Made by a program: the position numbers and the translations under genes
The notes under the pieces: generated by a model
Told to the model about the DNA's origin: nothing
Databases searched by the model: none
Seen by the model: only the letters and a program-made list of their open reading frames with translations
Origin: an uncultured Gemmiger sp.
GTDB lineage: Bacteria; Bacillota; Clostridia; Oscillospirales; Ruminococcaceae
NCBI GenBank assembly: GCA_944388245.1
Contig: CALXIA010000007.1
Location: forward strand, 1 to 64,000
Direction of reading: 5' to 3'
Length of the DNA stretch: 64,000 nucleotides
In this document: positions 1 to 8,161 of the stretch, one piece after another
Layout of the letters: the number at the start of each line of letters is the position of its first letter
Numbering within the stretch: the first letter of the stretch is position 1

Positions 1-42
1 GGGAGTTTTTCTTTTCCCATTATCGACATTAGTCTTCTTTTG

Positions 43-68
43 AACCACTCGCCTAGCGAGTGGTTTTC
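43..68 (+). terminator. Hairpin, terminator-like
   Basis: A 10-bp perfect stem (43-52 with 56-65, loop CTA) is followed by TTTT on the plus strand. It may end a gene lying left of the window. Nothing else is recognisable in bases 1-127. Confidence 0.5.
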
Positions 69-78
69 GGTATACAAT

Positions 79-111
79 CAAACCGGGCGCGGACCCGAAA
101 GCCCGCGCCCG
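79..111 (-). terminator. Hairpin after the zinc-ribbon gene
   Basis: CGGGCGCGG (84-92) pairs with CCGCGCCCG (103-111). It lies just downstream of the zinc-ribbon gene on the minus strand and is followed by GTTTGATT, so the T-tract is weak. Confidence 0.45.
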
Positions 112-127
112 TTCCCCGTGTTACCGG

Positions 128-580
128 TTACAACTTGGCGCCGCAGTTGCCGCAGAACGCCGCGCCGGGCTCCAGCTCCGCGCCGCAGCTGGGGCAGACA
201 GGGGCCTGGTTCAGCCGTTCCATCACGCTGCGGTCCATCTGGGCGCCGCAGCTGGGGCAGAACTTGCTGCTGCGGGATACCTCCGCGCCGCAGCCGGGGC
301 AGATGTTCACGTTGCGAACCTCCAGCAGGGTGGCCTTGCTGGCCTCAATCCCGGCCTTGACCTGGGCCACCTCCTGCAGCAGGGCCTGGGCATCCTGCCG
401 GTCCGCGAGCACCAGGTCCGAGTTCTCCACCAGGTACTGGCCCAGCTGGCCGTACAGCTCCCGCAGGCGCTGTTCCTGATTGGAGATCTCCATGTTCAGG
501 CGGGTGATCTCCGCCATCTCCTTGCTCTTGCTCACCGCGTTCTGGGCAAAGCGCCCCACGCTCTCTTTCCAACCTGCCAT
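128..580 (-). CDS. Coiled-coil protein with two zinc ribbons
   Basis: 150 aa. Residues about 22-90 are charged and helical, likely coiled coil. The C-terminal third carries two treble CxxC pairs, Cys94/97/108/111 and Cys129/132/143/146, each typical of a zinc ribbon of the kind annotated zinc-ribbon domain protein. There is no catalytic domain, signal peptide or membrane segment, so it is probably a cytoplasmic scaffold or adaptor. The start is fixed by AGGAGG about 8 bases upstream of the ATG. It is the last gene of a minus-strand run behind a four-TM protein, a 47-aa membrane peptide and a Ser/Thr kinase, which suggests an envelope-stress or signalling operon. Function unknown. Confidence 0.85.
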   Translation of the reverse strand: MAGWKESVGRFAQNAVSKSKEMAEITRLNMEISNQEQRLRELYGQLGQYLVENSDLVLADRQDAQALLQEVAQVKAGIEASKATLLEVRNVNICPGCGAEVSRSSKFCPSCGAQMDRSVMERLNQAPVCPSCGAELEPGAAFCGNCGAKL

Positions 581-608
581 CTTATTTACCTCCTATATTT
601 CAAGCCCC

Positions 609-983
609 TTATTTTTCCAGGGACTTTTTGTATGCAAAGAACGCCAGCAGCCCGTACACCACCAGGTACAGCAGGGTGCCGTAGGCCACCGAGCGGAACC
701 GGATCAGGTTGTACAGGAAGGTGTAGGCGTAGTCCACCGCCCACAGGCCCAGCCCGATGGCCAGCATCTGGAACTGGCACAGGGAGAGGGTCAGCAGGAT
801 GCCCACCACAAAGCCCCAGAAGCACAGAGCGTTGACAAAGCTGCCCAGATAGATCCAGTTGCTCAACAGACTCAGCACCGCGAACACAATGGTCAGCACC
901 GAAGCCAGCGGCATCAGGGTGCGGAATATGGATTTCTGGCTCAGGTAGGCGTTCAGGGTCTGACAGACTTGTTCCAGTTTCAT
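609..983 (-). CDS. Small four-TM membrane protein
   Basis: 124 aa with four predicted membrane spans, about residues 23-42, 47-67, 71-91 and 99-118, and a short soluble N-terminus. No family is recognised. The ATG is preceded by AAAGGA with a 9-base gap. It lies 28 bases upstream of the zinc-ribbon gene, so the two are almost certainly co-transcribed. Strong coding bias and a clean start and stop make it a real gene. Function unknown. Confidence 0.75.
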   Translation of the reverse strand: MKLEQVCQTLNAYLSQKSIFRTLMPLASVLTIVFAVLSLLSNWIYLGSFVNALCFWGFVVGILLTLSLCQFQMLAIGLGLWAVDYAYTFLYNLIRFRSVAYGTLLYLVVYGLLAFFAYKKSLEK

Positions 984-1049
984 AGTTGTGATTCCTTTCT
1001 TGTGTTGCGAAATATTTCCCCACGGCCCTCGGGAGGGCCGTTTTGCGGT

Positions 1050-1193
1050 TTATTGATACTCCCGGCGCACGGCCTGGGTGATGCGGCGGCGGGCCCGGCG
1101 CAGCAGCAGCGCGCTTGCCAGCGCGCCCAGCACCGAGATCCCCGCCCCGGCCAGGCCGCCGTAAAACAGCAGCATATTTCGGGTCAGTTCCAT
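1050..1193 (-). CDS. 47-aa single-span membrane peptide
   Basis: A short frame of 47 codons plus TAA. It begins MELTRNMLLFYGG, has one hydrophobic, Gly/Ala-rich span (about residues 8-32) and a basic tail (RRARRRITQAVRR). The AAGGAGG upstream of its ATG overlaps the TAA that should end the kinase gene (1207-1209), giving about 13 bases between genes and suggesting translational coupling. The positive C-terminal tail implies the N-terminus faces out and the tail is cytoplasmic. Function unknown; perhaps a partner of the kinase. Confidence 0.7.
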   Translation of the reverse strand: MELTRNMLLFYGGLAGAGISVLGALASALLLRRARRRITQAVRREYQ

Positions 1194-1206
1194 GGCTGTT
1201 CCCTCC

Positions 1207-2681
1207 TTATTCCAGCGCCCAGCCGGCGGCGGTCAGCTGGCCCGCCAGTTCCTCCAGCCGCAGCATCTCCGCGTCCTGCACAGCGGCGCTGGCGTACAGC
1301 TGCCGCGCCTGCCGCCAGGCCGCGCCCATGGCGGTGTAGTCCCGCTGGTAGGCCAGCTAGCTGCCGTCCAGGTAGACGGCGTTCTGGTAGGCCTTTAGTG
1401 CGTCGGTGTACTCCTCCAGCTGGTAGTGGCAGGAGCCCAGCACATACTGCACCTCCCCCTGGGCCTGCCGGAACTGCTCCTCGCTCATGCCCGGATCGGC
1501 CGTGAAGGTCTGGCCGGTCAGCAGATCCCCCGCCTCCTGGTAGCGCCCGGTGCGGAACAGCAGGCCGCCCAGCCGGGCGTAGGCCTCGGTGGCCTGGGGC
1601 TCCAGCCGCACCGCCTGCATCAGAAGCTGTTCGCTGTCGGCGTACTGCTGCTGTTCCATCAGGGTCTGGGCCTGTTGCACCAGATCGATGTAGGCGGCGC
1701 GGGTGTCCCGCTGCACCCCCTGCCAGCCCAGCGCCGCGCACAGCAAACTGCCCGCCAGCGCCAGGCTCCACAGCGCGGCCGCCGCCCAGCAGGAGGCTGC
1801 CCAGCGCTTGTAGCGCTTGTCCATTTTTTCCAGCCGGTTCAGCGCCCGCAGCATCTCGGCGGCAGAGGCGAACCGGTCCTTGGGATCGGGGCTCATGGCC
1901 CGCTCGATCACCTGGCGAAAAGGATCCCCCAGCCGGATGTCGTACCGCTCCAGCGGCACCACCCCCTGGGCCCAGACCAGCGGATCGTAGCCGGTGACCA
2001 TGTAATAGGCCAGCGCGCCGATGGCGTACAGATCGGTGCGGGGGGTCACATGGCCGTATCCGGCCGCCGCCTGCGCCAGGGTGCGCAGGGGGCTGTTGGC
2101 CGGGAAGAGTTCCGGCGCGAAATTGTACTGTTCCGGCGCGGCGTAGCCGGAGGAGGCGCCGATGGCCTCCAGTTCCCCCTCCCGGGCCACCAGCGAGGCG
2201 TTGAAATCGATGACGCAGATATCCCCGTCGGGGGTGACCATCACGTTTTCCGGCTTGAGATCGCTGTGGATGATGGCCGGTTTGCGGGTGTGCATGTAGT
2301 CGGTCACCTGGCACATCTGCACCGTCCAGGTCAGGGTCTGTTTCTGGTCCAGCGCGCCGTGGGCCCGCACATACTCCCGCAGGGTGCAGCCGGGCACCAG
2401 TTCCATAATGGTATAGCAGAACCCGTCCGAGGCCCGCTTGAAATCGTAGATCCGGGGCAGATACTGGTGGCGCAGCCCGGTGAGGATGCGGGCCTCGCTG
2501 CCCTCGTCCATCCTGCCCTGGAACTGGCTCTTGACCCGCTTGATCACCACGTCCACATCCAGGCCCTGCTTGTGGGCACGGAACAGGTTGCTGAACCCGC
2601 CCTCCTGATCCAGAGGGCGCACGTCCACCAGGTCCTGCCCCAGCACCTCGGGGGGATCCCGGTATCGGTCAACACGCTCAT
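1207..2681 (-). pseudogene. Ser/Thr kinase with TPR tail, two apparent lesions
   Basis: Hanks-type kinase followed by one membrane span and TPRs. In the longest open frame (1357-2718, 453 codons) the ATP-binding lysine is in VVIKRVK, the catalytic loop reads HSDLKPENVM, the Mg loop is DFN instead of DFG, and APEQY follows. A hydrophobic span lies near residues 305-330 and TPRs occupy the rest. Lesion 1: an in-frame TAG (1357-1359) interrupts a TPR, after which the same frame reads on as LAYQRDYTAMGAAWRQA for 49 codons to a TAA at 1207-1209, exactly where the next gene's RBS begins. Lesion 2: the natural start appears to be the ATG at 2681 (MSVLTDTGIPP), which reaches the kinase frame only if the C6 run (plus-strand G run 2650-2655) had one more base; the ATG at 2718 lies almost on the transcription start. 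Either decayed or carrying assembly errors. Confidence 0.7.
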
Positions 2682-2732
2682 GCCACTGCCCCCTGTCGCG
2701 GGCCGCGCCCGCGCGCATCCATACTTTCTTCT

Positions 2733-2761
2733 ATTATACCGCCCCGCTTTCCCTGTCGAAA
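2733..2761 (-). promoter_or_regulatory. SigA promoter of the kinase operon
   Basis: On the minus strand TTTCGA-17-TATAAT. The predicted start, near 2727, leaves a 45-base leader to the ATG at 2681 but almost none to the ATG at 2718, favouring the downstream start. Confidence 0.6.
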
Positions 2762-2845
2762 AGCGGCATTTTAGCCAAAATTATTTCAAAATATTCAAAA
2801 AACCCTGCCGTTTATGAAAAGGCCCGCCGGCGGACCGGCAGGCTC

Positions 2846-2886
2846 TTGACAGTCAAATATCTAAGTGATATTATTTTGATATCAAA
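2846..2886 (+). promoter_or_regulatory. Promoter with GATAT-palindrome operator
   Basis: TTGACA (2846-2851), 17-base spacer, TATTAT (2869-2874): a near-consensus SigA promoter. Overlaid on spacer, -10 and start are ATATC (2857-2861), GATAT (2867-2871) and the perfect 12-bp palindrome TTTGATATCAAA (2875-2886). Such spaced half-sites fit a ribbon-helix-helix repressor, and the operon encodes one. Confidence 0.7.
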
Positions 2887-2915
2887 TAACTCTTTCTCTG
2901 AAGGAGGAATGAGCC

Positions 2916-3947
2916 GTGAGTGAAAAGCTTCTGCAAAACAAGAAGAACGGGATGCCGGTGCTGCTGGCGATCCTGGCGTTGTATGGGGTGGCGATCCTGG
3001 CGCTGCTATGGGCCGGGGAGGTGTTCGGGCCGGCGGGCCCGGGCGGGCGCGGCGCGCACGGGCTGCGCACCGGGGTGATGGCGATCAGCATCGTCTGGCT
3101 GTGCCTGGGCTGGATTTTGGCCTGCGGGCTCAAGGTGCTGCGGCCCCAGGAGGCCCTGGTGCTGACCCTGTTCGGCAACTACATCGGCACCCTGAAGGGC
3201 GAGGGGTTTTACTACGTGAACCCCTTCTGCGCGGGGGTGAACCCGGCGGCCCGCACCCGGCTGAACCAGAGCGGCGACGTGAGCGAGCGGCCGGCGGTCG
3301 CGGGCAAGAATGAGCTGAACGCAAACCCGTCCGGCAACAAGCTGAGCCTGAAGGTGATGACCCTGAACAACAACCGGCAGAAGATCAACGATTGCCTGGG
3401 CAATCCGGTGGAGATCGGCATCGCGGTGACCTGGCGGATCGTGGACACCGCCAAGGCGGTGTTCAACGTGGACAACTACAAGGAGTTTCTGTCCTTGCAG
3501 TGCGACACCGCCCTGCGGAACATCGTGCGCATCTACCCCTACGACGTGGCCCCCAACGTGGACACCACCGGCGACGGCCAGGCGGATGACGGCAGCCTGC
3601 GGGGTTCCAGCGAGGTGGTGGCGGCCCGGATCAAGGACGAGATCCAGGCCCGGGTGACCCAGGCGGGGCTGGAGATCCTGGAAGCCCGGATCACCTACCT
3701 GGCCTACGCGCCGGAGATCGCGGCGGTGATGCTGCAGCGCCAGCAGGCGTCGGCCATCATCGACGCCCGCAAGATGATCGTGGACGGGGCCGTGGGCATG
3801 GTGGAGATGGCCCTGGAGCGGCTGAGCGAAAATCAGGTGGTGACCCTGGACGAGGAGCGCAAGGCGGCTATGGTGTCCAACCTGCTGGTGGTGCTCTGCG
3901 GCAACCGGGACGCCCAGCCGGTGGTCAACTCGGGCAGTTTGTACTGA
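2916..3947 (+). CDS. SPFH/Band-7 domain membrane protein
   Basis: 343 aa. Two N-terminal membrane spans (about 13-33 and 52-72) are followed by an SPFH (stomatin/prohibitin/flotillin) domain from about residue 80, with the usual start [20 protein letters not shown] and a helical C-terminal half ending [29 protein letters not shown] proteins form membrane-associated oligomeric cages or microdomain scaffolds. Translation starts at GTG: AAGGAGG (2901-2907) lies 8 bases upstream. The gene for a ribbon-helix-helix protein begins one base after its stop, so the pair is an operon. Client unknown. Confidence 0.9.
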   Translation: MSEKLLQNKKNGMPVLLAILALYGVAILALLWAGEVFGPAGPGGRGAHGLRTGVMAISIVWLCLGWILACGLKVLRPQEALVLTLFGNYIGTLKGEGFYYVNPFCAGVNPAARTRLNQSGDVSERPAVAGKNELNANPSGNKLSLKVMTLNNNRQKINDCLGNPVEIGIAVTWRIVDTAKAVFNVDNYKEFLSLQCDTALRNIVRIYPYDVAPNVDTTGDGQADDGSLRGSSEVVAARIKDEIQARVTQAGLEILEARITYLAYAPEIAAVMLQRQQASAIIDARKMIVDGAVGMVEMALERLSENQVVTLDEERKAAMVSNLLVVLCGNRDAQPVVNSGSLY

Positions 3948-3948
3948 G

Positions 3949-4149
3949 ATGGCCGGGGAGAAAAAGCAGATCCCGCTGCGGCTGTCGGCCAGTCTCTACG
4001 CGGCCATCGCCGCCTGGGCGGAGGACGATTTCCGCTCGGTGAACGGGCAGATCGAGTACCTGCTGACCGAGTGCGTGCGCCAGCGCAAGAAAAACGGCCG
4101 TCCGGTGCCCCATCAACTGGACCTGCCGCCGGATTTGGACATCGAATAA
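3949..4149 (+). CDS. Arc-like ribbon-helix-helix protein
   Basis: 66 aa. The N-terminus ([20 protein letters not shown]) fits the Arc/MetJ fold: one beta strand (IPLRLS) then two helices, the second running [19 protein letters not shown]. Such proteins dimerise and bind palindromic DNA through the paired strands. The ATG follows the SPFH stop (TGA) after one base, so translation is coupled. Obvious candidate targets are the GATAT/ATATC repeats over the operon promoter, which would make the operon autoregulated; this is inference. SPFH plus Arc-like pairs recur in Firmicutes and are sometimes labelled toxin-antitoxin, for which I see no direct sign here. Confidence 0.8.
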   Translation: MAGEKKQIPLRLSASLYAAIAAWAEDDFRSVNGQIEYLLTECVRQRKKNGRPVPHQLDLPPDLDIE

Positions 4150-4151
4150 GC

Positions 4152-4186
4152 AAGCCCGGGGCCTTTCCGAAAGGCCCCGGGCTTTT
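4152..4186 (+). terminator. Intrinsic terminator between convergent genes
   Basis: A 15-bp perfect stem (4152-4166 with 4170-4184, loop CCG) ending in TTTT. It lies between the ribbon-helix-helix gene and the convergent MocR gene and probably serves both. Confidence 0.85.
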
Positions 4187-4190
4187 GTCG

Positions 4191-5591
4191 TCAGTTCCAC
4201 AGTTCGACCAGCCGGGCCGCCAGCGGCTCGGCCTGCCCGGCGGCCAGCGCCCCGTATCCCATCACCACGGTGGAGGGCGGGCAGACCGCGGCCTGGCAGA
4301 ACTCGCTCAAGCCTGCCAGCCGCACCCCGGCGGCCCGGGCGGCGCGCACCATCTCCCCTTCCGGCGGGCCGCCCTCCACCCGCAAAAGGAAATGCAGCCC
4401 CGCCTGCCGCCCGCCGAAGGTCAGCCGGCCGGGGCCAAAAGCGGCCTCCAGCGCGCCGGTGAGAGCGGCGGCCCGGGCCCGGTACTCCTTGCGCATCCGG
4501 GCCAGATGCCGGGTGAAATGCCCCTCGGCCATGAACCGGTACAGGGTCTGCTGCTCGAACCGGCTCACGGTGGAGGCATAGGCTGAAAACCGTGCCCGGT
4601 AGGCCCCCAGCAGATGCCGGGGCAGCACCATATAAGCAATGCGGATGCTGGGGGCCAGGCTCTTGGAGAAGGTGGACAGGTACACCACCGGCCCGTTTGG
4701 CCCGGCCATGCCCTGCAGGCTGGGCAGCGGCCGCACATCGAACCGGAACTCCGAGTCGTAGTCGTCCTCCAGAATATACCGGCCGGGCTCTGCCAGCGCC
4801 CAGGCCAGCAGGCCGGCCCGCCGGGGCGCCGGCATGGTGACCCCGGTGGGGAACTGGTGGCTGGGGGTCACATAGGCCAGCCGCGCACCGGAGGCGGCCA
4901 GCGCGTCCAGGTCCATGCCGTTTTCGTCGATGGGCACCGGCAGGCAGGGCACCCCGCAGTTTCCCAGCACCGCCCGGGGCCGCAGATAGCCCGGGTCCTC
5001 CAGGGCGGCGGGGCCGCCGGGCAGCAGCACCGCCAGCAGGCTCAACAGGTACTCCGCCCCGGCCCCCACCACGATCTGGTCCGCGGCGCAGACCACCCCC
5101 CGATAGCTTTGCAGGTATTCCGCGATGGCGCCGCGCAGTTCCGCGTCCCCCTGGGGATGGCCGTGGGCCAGCAGCCCCGGCTGGGCGTAGAGCAGTTCTT
5201 TCTGGATGCGCCCCCAGGTGCGGAAGGGAAACAGCCCCGTATCCACCCCGCTGGTGCCGCAGTCAAACCGCCAGGAAGGGGCGGCGGGCTCCCGGGCAGC
5301 GGGCGCCGGCGCGGGGCGCGGCGGGTCGGGCAGGGGCAGCGGCGCGCGGCCCGCCACAAAGAAGCCGGACCGGGGCCGGGCGTCCAGCCAGCCCTCGGCG
5401 GCCAGCAGCTGGTAGGCGGTGTCCACCGTGTTGACGCTGACCCCCAGCTGTTCGGCCAGGCTGCGCTTGCCGGGCAGCCGGCAGCCGGCGGGCAGCTCCC
5501 CCGCCCGGATGCGCCCGGCCAGCGCCCGGTACAGCTGTTCGTACAGGGGCAGCGCCCCCGACGGATCCAAAGAAAACGGCAGCCGCGGCAT
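4191..5591 (-). CDS. MocR/PdxR-type GntR regulator with aminotransferase domain
   Basis: 466 aa from the ATG at 5591 (MPRLPFSL); an in-frame ATG at 5645 would add 18 residues with no better RBS. The N-terminal winged helix (LPLYEQLYRALAGRIRAG, then LPGKRSLAEQLGVSVNTVDTAYQLL) is GntR type. Residues from about 100 form a fold-type-I aminotransferase domain with the PLP lysine in YLSTFSKSLAPS. MocR regulators bind PLP as an effector, and the PdxR branch controls vitamin B6 supply. The divergent neighbour is an ECF-transporter S component, as expected if this regulator governs uptake of a B6 vitamer. Family call is firm, ligand inferred. Confidence 0.9.
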   Translation of the reverse strand: MPRLPFSLDPSGALPLYEQLYRALAGRIRAGELPAGCRLPGKRSLAEQLGVSVNTVDTAYQLLAAEGWLDARPRSGFFVAGRAPLPLPDPPRPAPAPAAREPAAPSWRFDCGTSGVDTGLFPFRTWGRIQKELLYAQPGLLAHGHPQGDAELRGAIAEYLQSYRGVVCAADQIVVGAGAEYLLSLLAVLLPGGPAALEDPGYLRPRAVLGNCGVPCLPVPIDENGMDLDALAASGARLAYVTPSHQFPTGVTMPAPRRAGLLAWALAEPGRYILEDDYDSEFRFDVRPLPSLQGMAGPNGPVVYLSTFSKSLAPSIRIAYMVLPRHLLGAYRARFSAYASTVSRFEQQTLYRFMAEGHFTRHLARMRKEYRARAAALTGALEAAFGPGRLTFGGRQAGLHFLLRVEGGPPEGEMVRAARAAGVRLAGLSEFCQAAVCPPSTVVMGYGALAAGQAEPLAARLVELWN

Positions 5592-5607
5592 CCGGCATCC
5601 CTCCCGT

Positions 5608-5666
5608 CTGATACCATAAAAAATATCTGTTCTGGTCATTTGCATGGGTTCAGAATTCGCTATAAT
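5608..5666 (+). promoter_or_regulatory. Divergent MocR / S-component control region
   Basis: Plus-strand promoter: TATAAT (5661-5666) with a weak TTTGCA 16 bases upstream. An imperfect inverted pair, GATACCA and TGGTCAT, near 5609-5638 lies between the divergent starts and could be a MocR site. The operator call is weak. Confidence 0.45.
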
Positions 5667-5725
5667 AGAGCATACAGGCCGGGGCGAAAAAAGTCAAGAA
5701 GCCCGGCAACAAGGAGGGAATCATC

Positions 5726-6316
5726 ATGCGAAAGCAAGATTTGCAGATCCGCCGGCTCACGGTGCTGGCGATGTTGGCGGCACTGTCCTATGTGGCGTTC
5801 GCGGTGCTGCAATTCCGTATCCTGCTGCCCGGCGGGGACGCCACCAGCATCCACCTGGGCAATGCGGTCTGCGTGCTGGGCGCGCTGCTGTTCGGCGGGA
5901 TGTACGGCGGCGTGGGCGGCGCGGTGGGGATGAGCCTGGGGGATCTGTTCGACCCGGTATACATCACCTATGTGCCCAAGACCCTGATCGCCAAACTGTG
6001 CATCGGCCTGATCACCGGGGCGCTGGCGCACCGGGTGTTCCACATCAGCGAGCAGACCGATCCCAAGCGCCGCAGCCTGTACGCCACCCTGTCGGCGGTG
6101 GCGGGGCTGGCCTTCAACTGCGTCTTCGACCCGCTGTTCGGCTACTATTATAAGCTGCTGATCCTGGGCAAGCCCGCCGCCGACCTGACCCTGGCCTGGA
6201 ACGTGGGCGCCACCTGCCTGAACGCGGTGATCAGCGCCGCCGTGGGGGTGGCCGCCTATCTGGCGCTGCGCCCCGCGCTGCAGCGGGCCGGGCTGTTCCG
6301 GGACCTGCTCAAGTAA
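5726..6316 (+). CDS. ECF transporter S component, probably for a vitamin B6 form
   Basis: 196 aa, about six membrane spans, built like the substrate-binding S subunits of energy-coupling-factor importers: LTVLAMLAALSYVAFAVLQF in span 1, then the Gly-rich stretch GALLFGGMYGGVGGAVGMSL. No EcfA ATPase or EcfT is nearby, so it should use a shared (group II) ECF module encoded elsewhere. AAGGAGGG precedes the ATG. It is divergently transcribed from a MocR/PdxR-type PLP-sensing regulator, so pyridoxine, pyridoxamine or a precursor is the likeliest cargo (PdxU-like); the sequence alone does not prove this. Confidence 0.85.
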   Translation: MRKQDLQIRRLTVLAMLAALSYVAFAVLQFRILLPGGDATSIHLGNAVCVLGALLFGGMYGGVGGAVGMSLGDLFDPVYITYVPKTLIAKLCIGLITGALAHRVFHISEQTDPKRRSLYATLSAVAGLAFNCVFDPLFGYYYKLLILGKPAADLTLAWNVGATCLNAVISAAVGVAAYLALRPALQRAGLFRDLLK

Positions 6317-6333
6317 CCCGCCGCTCTTTTCCC

Positions 6334-6380
6334 GAAAAAGGCCCGCGGTATTCCGGACGGAATACCGCGGGCCATCGTTT
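6334..6380. terminator. Bidirectional intrinsic terminator
   Basis: A 15-bp perfect stem (6340-6354 with 6359-6373). TTTT follows on the plus strand and AAAAA precedes it, giving a T-tract on the minus strand, so it can end both the S-component gene and the convergent phosphatase gene. Confidence 0.85.
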
Positions 6381-6383
6381 TGT

Positions 6384-6848
6384 TTATGGGTGTTCTGCCT
6401 GTGTGAGCCGCTCCAGCAGCCCGGCGCAGCCGGCGCACACGTCCTCGTAGGTGGTCTCGAAATCCCCGGTGTACCAGGGGTCCGCAATGCCTCTCTCCTC
6501 GCCGGCGTAGTGCAGCAGCAGCCGCAGTTTGTTCTGCGGGTCGCCGCCAAACAGCCGGCGCATATCGGCCAGGTTGCGGGGTTCCATGCCGATGATCCGG
6601 TCCCAGGCGGCGTACTCCTGCCCCGTCAGCGGGGTGGACGCCCGGGCCGGGCAGGGCACCCCGTGGGCCAGCAGGGTGCGCCGGGCAGGCGGATAGACGT
6701 CGTTGCCCTCCTCCTCCCGGCTGGTGGCGGCGCTGGCCACCGTCACCGCTTCGGCCAGGCCCGCCTCGCGCAGCATCTGCTTCATCACATACTCCGCCAT
6801 GGGGCTGCGGCAGATATTGCCCAGGCAAACAAACAGAATTCTGGTCAT
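6384..6848 (-). CDS. Low-molecular-weight protein tyrosine phosphatase
   Basis: 154 aa from the ATG at 6848 (MTRILFVCLGNICRSPMAE). The CX5R loop is CLGNICR (Cys8, Arg14) followed by S, and the general acid lies in DPWYTGDFETTY, both diagnostic of LMW-PTPs. The protein has the normal family length of about 155 aa. In Firmicutes these enzymes often dephosphorylate tyrosine kinases of polysaccharide assembly or McsB-type arginine phosphates; no partner kinase is adjacent. A longer upstream frame exists but lacks family sequence. Confidence 0.9.
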   Translation of the reverse strand: MTRILFVCLGNICRSPMAEYVMKQMLREAGLAEAVTVASAATSREEEGNDVYPPARRTLLAHGVPCPARASTPLTGQEYAAWDRIIGMEPRNLADMRRLFGGDPQNKLRLLLHYAGEERGIADPWYTGDFETTYEDVCAGCAGLLERLTQAEHP

Positions 6849-6973
6849 CTGGTTCCGGTCCTTTCCTGCGCCTGCCAGCCATTGCCATTTCCGGCTGTCC
6901 GGCGTTGTTCTTTTGGTCGTAAACGTTTGGCCGCTCGACACAGCGGCCCCGAATGTTGCGCGGCTCTTTTCGC

Positions 6974-7003
6974 TTGTGTACGGTCCCGGTTGTATGCTAT
7001 AAT
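6974..7003 (+). promoter_or_regulatory. Promoter of the GT11 gene
   Basis: TTGTGT-18-TATAAT with an extended -10 (TGCTATAAT, 6995-7003). It starts a leader of about 115 bases in the 276-base gap before the gene. Nothing else recognisable there. Confidence 0.65.
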
Positions 7004-7124
7004 ACTGTCACGCTGATCGTTCCTTTTGTATGTGGCAGAGCGAAGCTTTCTCTCATTCTACTGTACTACAATCTCTGGAGCGGTTTCTCACAGGTGAAAA
7101 CGAATTTGAGGAAGTGATTGTAAA

Positions 7125-8093
7125 ATGAAAATGGTACTGCTGGACGGGGCGCTGTGCAACCAAATGACACAATATGTTTTTGCCCGCTGCCTGCAAGAGG
7201 AGTTTAAGGACACCAACGAACTGGTGCTTTTGGATGATCTGTGGTATTTTTGTGATCATGGGGCCCTGGGCCACCAGATGCAGTCCATCGAGCATCACGA
7301 ATACCAGCTGGACAAATTTCCGAACATTCACCCTGTCACGCGCGCATCCCAATATTTTGACGCCGATGTATGGGCGCAGATCGTGAAGGTCGCGCGGTCG
7401 CTGCCGCCCTTGAACATCGGCAGTTTCCTGCCCCAGATCCTGAAGAACAACGGGCTCGACTTTTTTATGATCGCCGAAACCCAGACGCATCATTTTGACG
7501 GCAAGATCGCGCACATGCCATACTATCATTATATACCGGAAATGCTGCAATCGCAAGGGAACGCCTATTATTACGGCTGGTTCACCAACGGCGGCTGGTT
7601 TCAGCGCCACGAAAAGATGTTTTTGCATGAGTTTGAACTTCCGCCGCTGTGGGAGCCGCAGGATCTTGAAATGCAGAAAAAGATCGAAGACAGCACCTCG
7701 GTATCCATCCACATCCGCAGGGGCTCATTCGCCGCGACCAATCGCACGACCCCCTGCGACTATTTTACGAACGCCATTTCGCAGGTGCTTCAGTATCTGC
7801 AGAAGAACAAAAAGTATCGAAAAAAGCCTCCCTGCTTTTTTATTTTCTCAGATGAGATCCAGTGGGTCGAAGAGCACGGCAAAGAATACGGGCTGCACAA
7901 GATCCCGTATCCGGTGGTGTATTGCCAGGCAGACCGGACCCTTGCGGACAACCACTGCGATCTGCAACTGATGGCCCAATGCGACATTATGATCCTGGAA
8001 TTCAGCAGTGTATACAGCTATATGGCGGCGCTGCTGAACCAGAAAAAGAACAAGATCGTGATCAACCCGAACAAGTCGCGGGGCGTTTTCTGA
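7125..8093 (+). CDS. GT11-family (alpha-1,2-fucosyltransferase-like) glycosyltransferase
   Basis: 322 aa. GT11 enzymes transfer fucose from GDP-Fuc to galactose. Three family motifs are visible: an N-terminal GALCNQMTQYVFARCL, corresponding to GLGNQMFQYAFARAL; HIRRG at 196-200, the nucleotide-sugar-binding HxRRGD motif but with Ser in place of Asp; and a C-terminal CDIMILEFSSVYSYMAALL, matching the usual SSFSWWAAyL block. FSDE (241-244) is also typical. RBS GAGGAAG. Base composition is clearly lower in GC than its neighbours and codon use differs (AAA, TTT, ATT frequent), and it sits alone between its own promoter and terminator, so it was probably acquired by transfer. Acceptor unknown; the altered glycine and aspartate positions leave donor specificity open. 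Confidence 0.8.
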   Translation: MKMVLLDGALCNQMTQYVFARCLQEEFKDTNELVLLDDLWYFCDHGALGHQMQSIEHHEYQLDKFPNIHPVTRASQYFDADVWAQIVKVARSLPPLNIGSFLPQILKNNGLDFFMIAETQTHHFDGKIAHMPYYHYIPEMLQSQGNAYYYGWFTNGGWFQRHEKMFLHEFELPPLWEPQDLEMQKKIEDSTSVSIHIRRGSFAATNRTTPCDYFTNAISQVLQYLQKNKKYRKKPPCFFIFSDEIQWVEEHGKEYGLHKIPYPVVYCQADRTLADNHCDLQLMAQCDIMILEFSSVYSYMAALLNQKKNKIVINPNKSRGVF

Positions 8094-8161
8094 ACATTGT
8101 TCTATACCGGTCGGATCGCGCCCGGGGCGCCAGCCGAAAGCCAAACCGATCCGGGTAACAG

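Noticed and set aside
1357..1359. TAG read as pyrrolysine or recoded amber
   Set aside because: prmC uses TAG as a genuine stop, and no downstream insertion element or pyl gene is seen.
2916..4149. SPFH-RHH pair as a toxin-antitoxin module
   Set aside because: The first gene is a large membrane scaffold with no toxin domain; the small DNA-binding protein alone does not support it.
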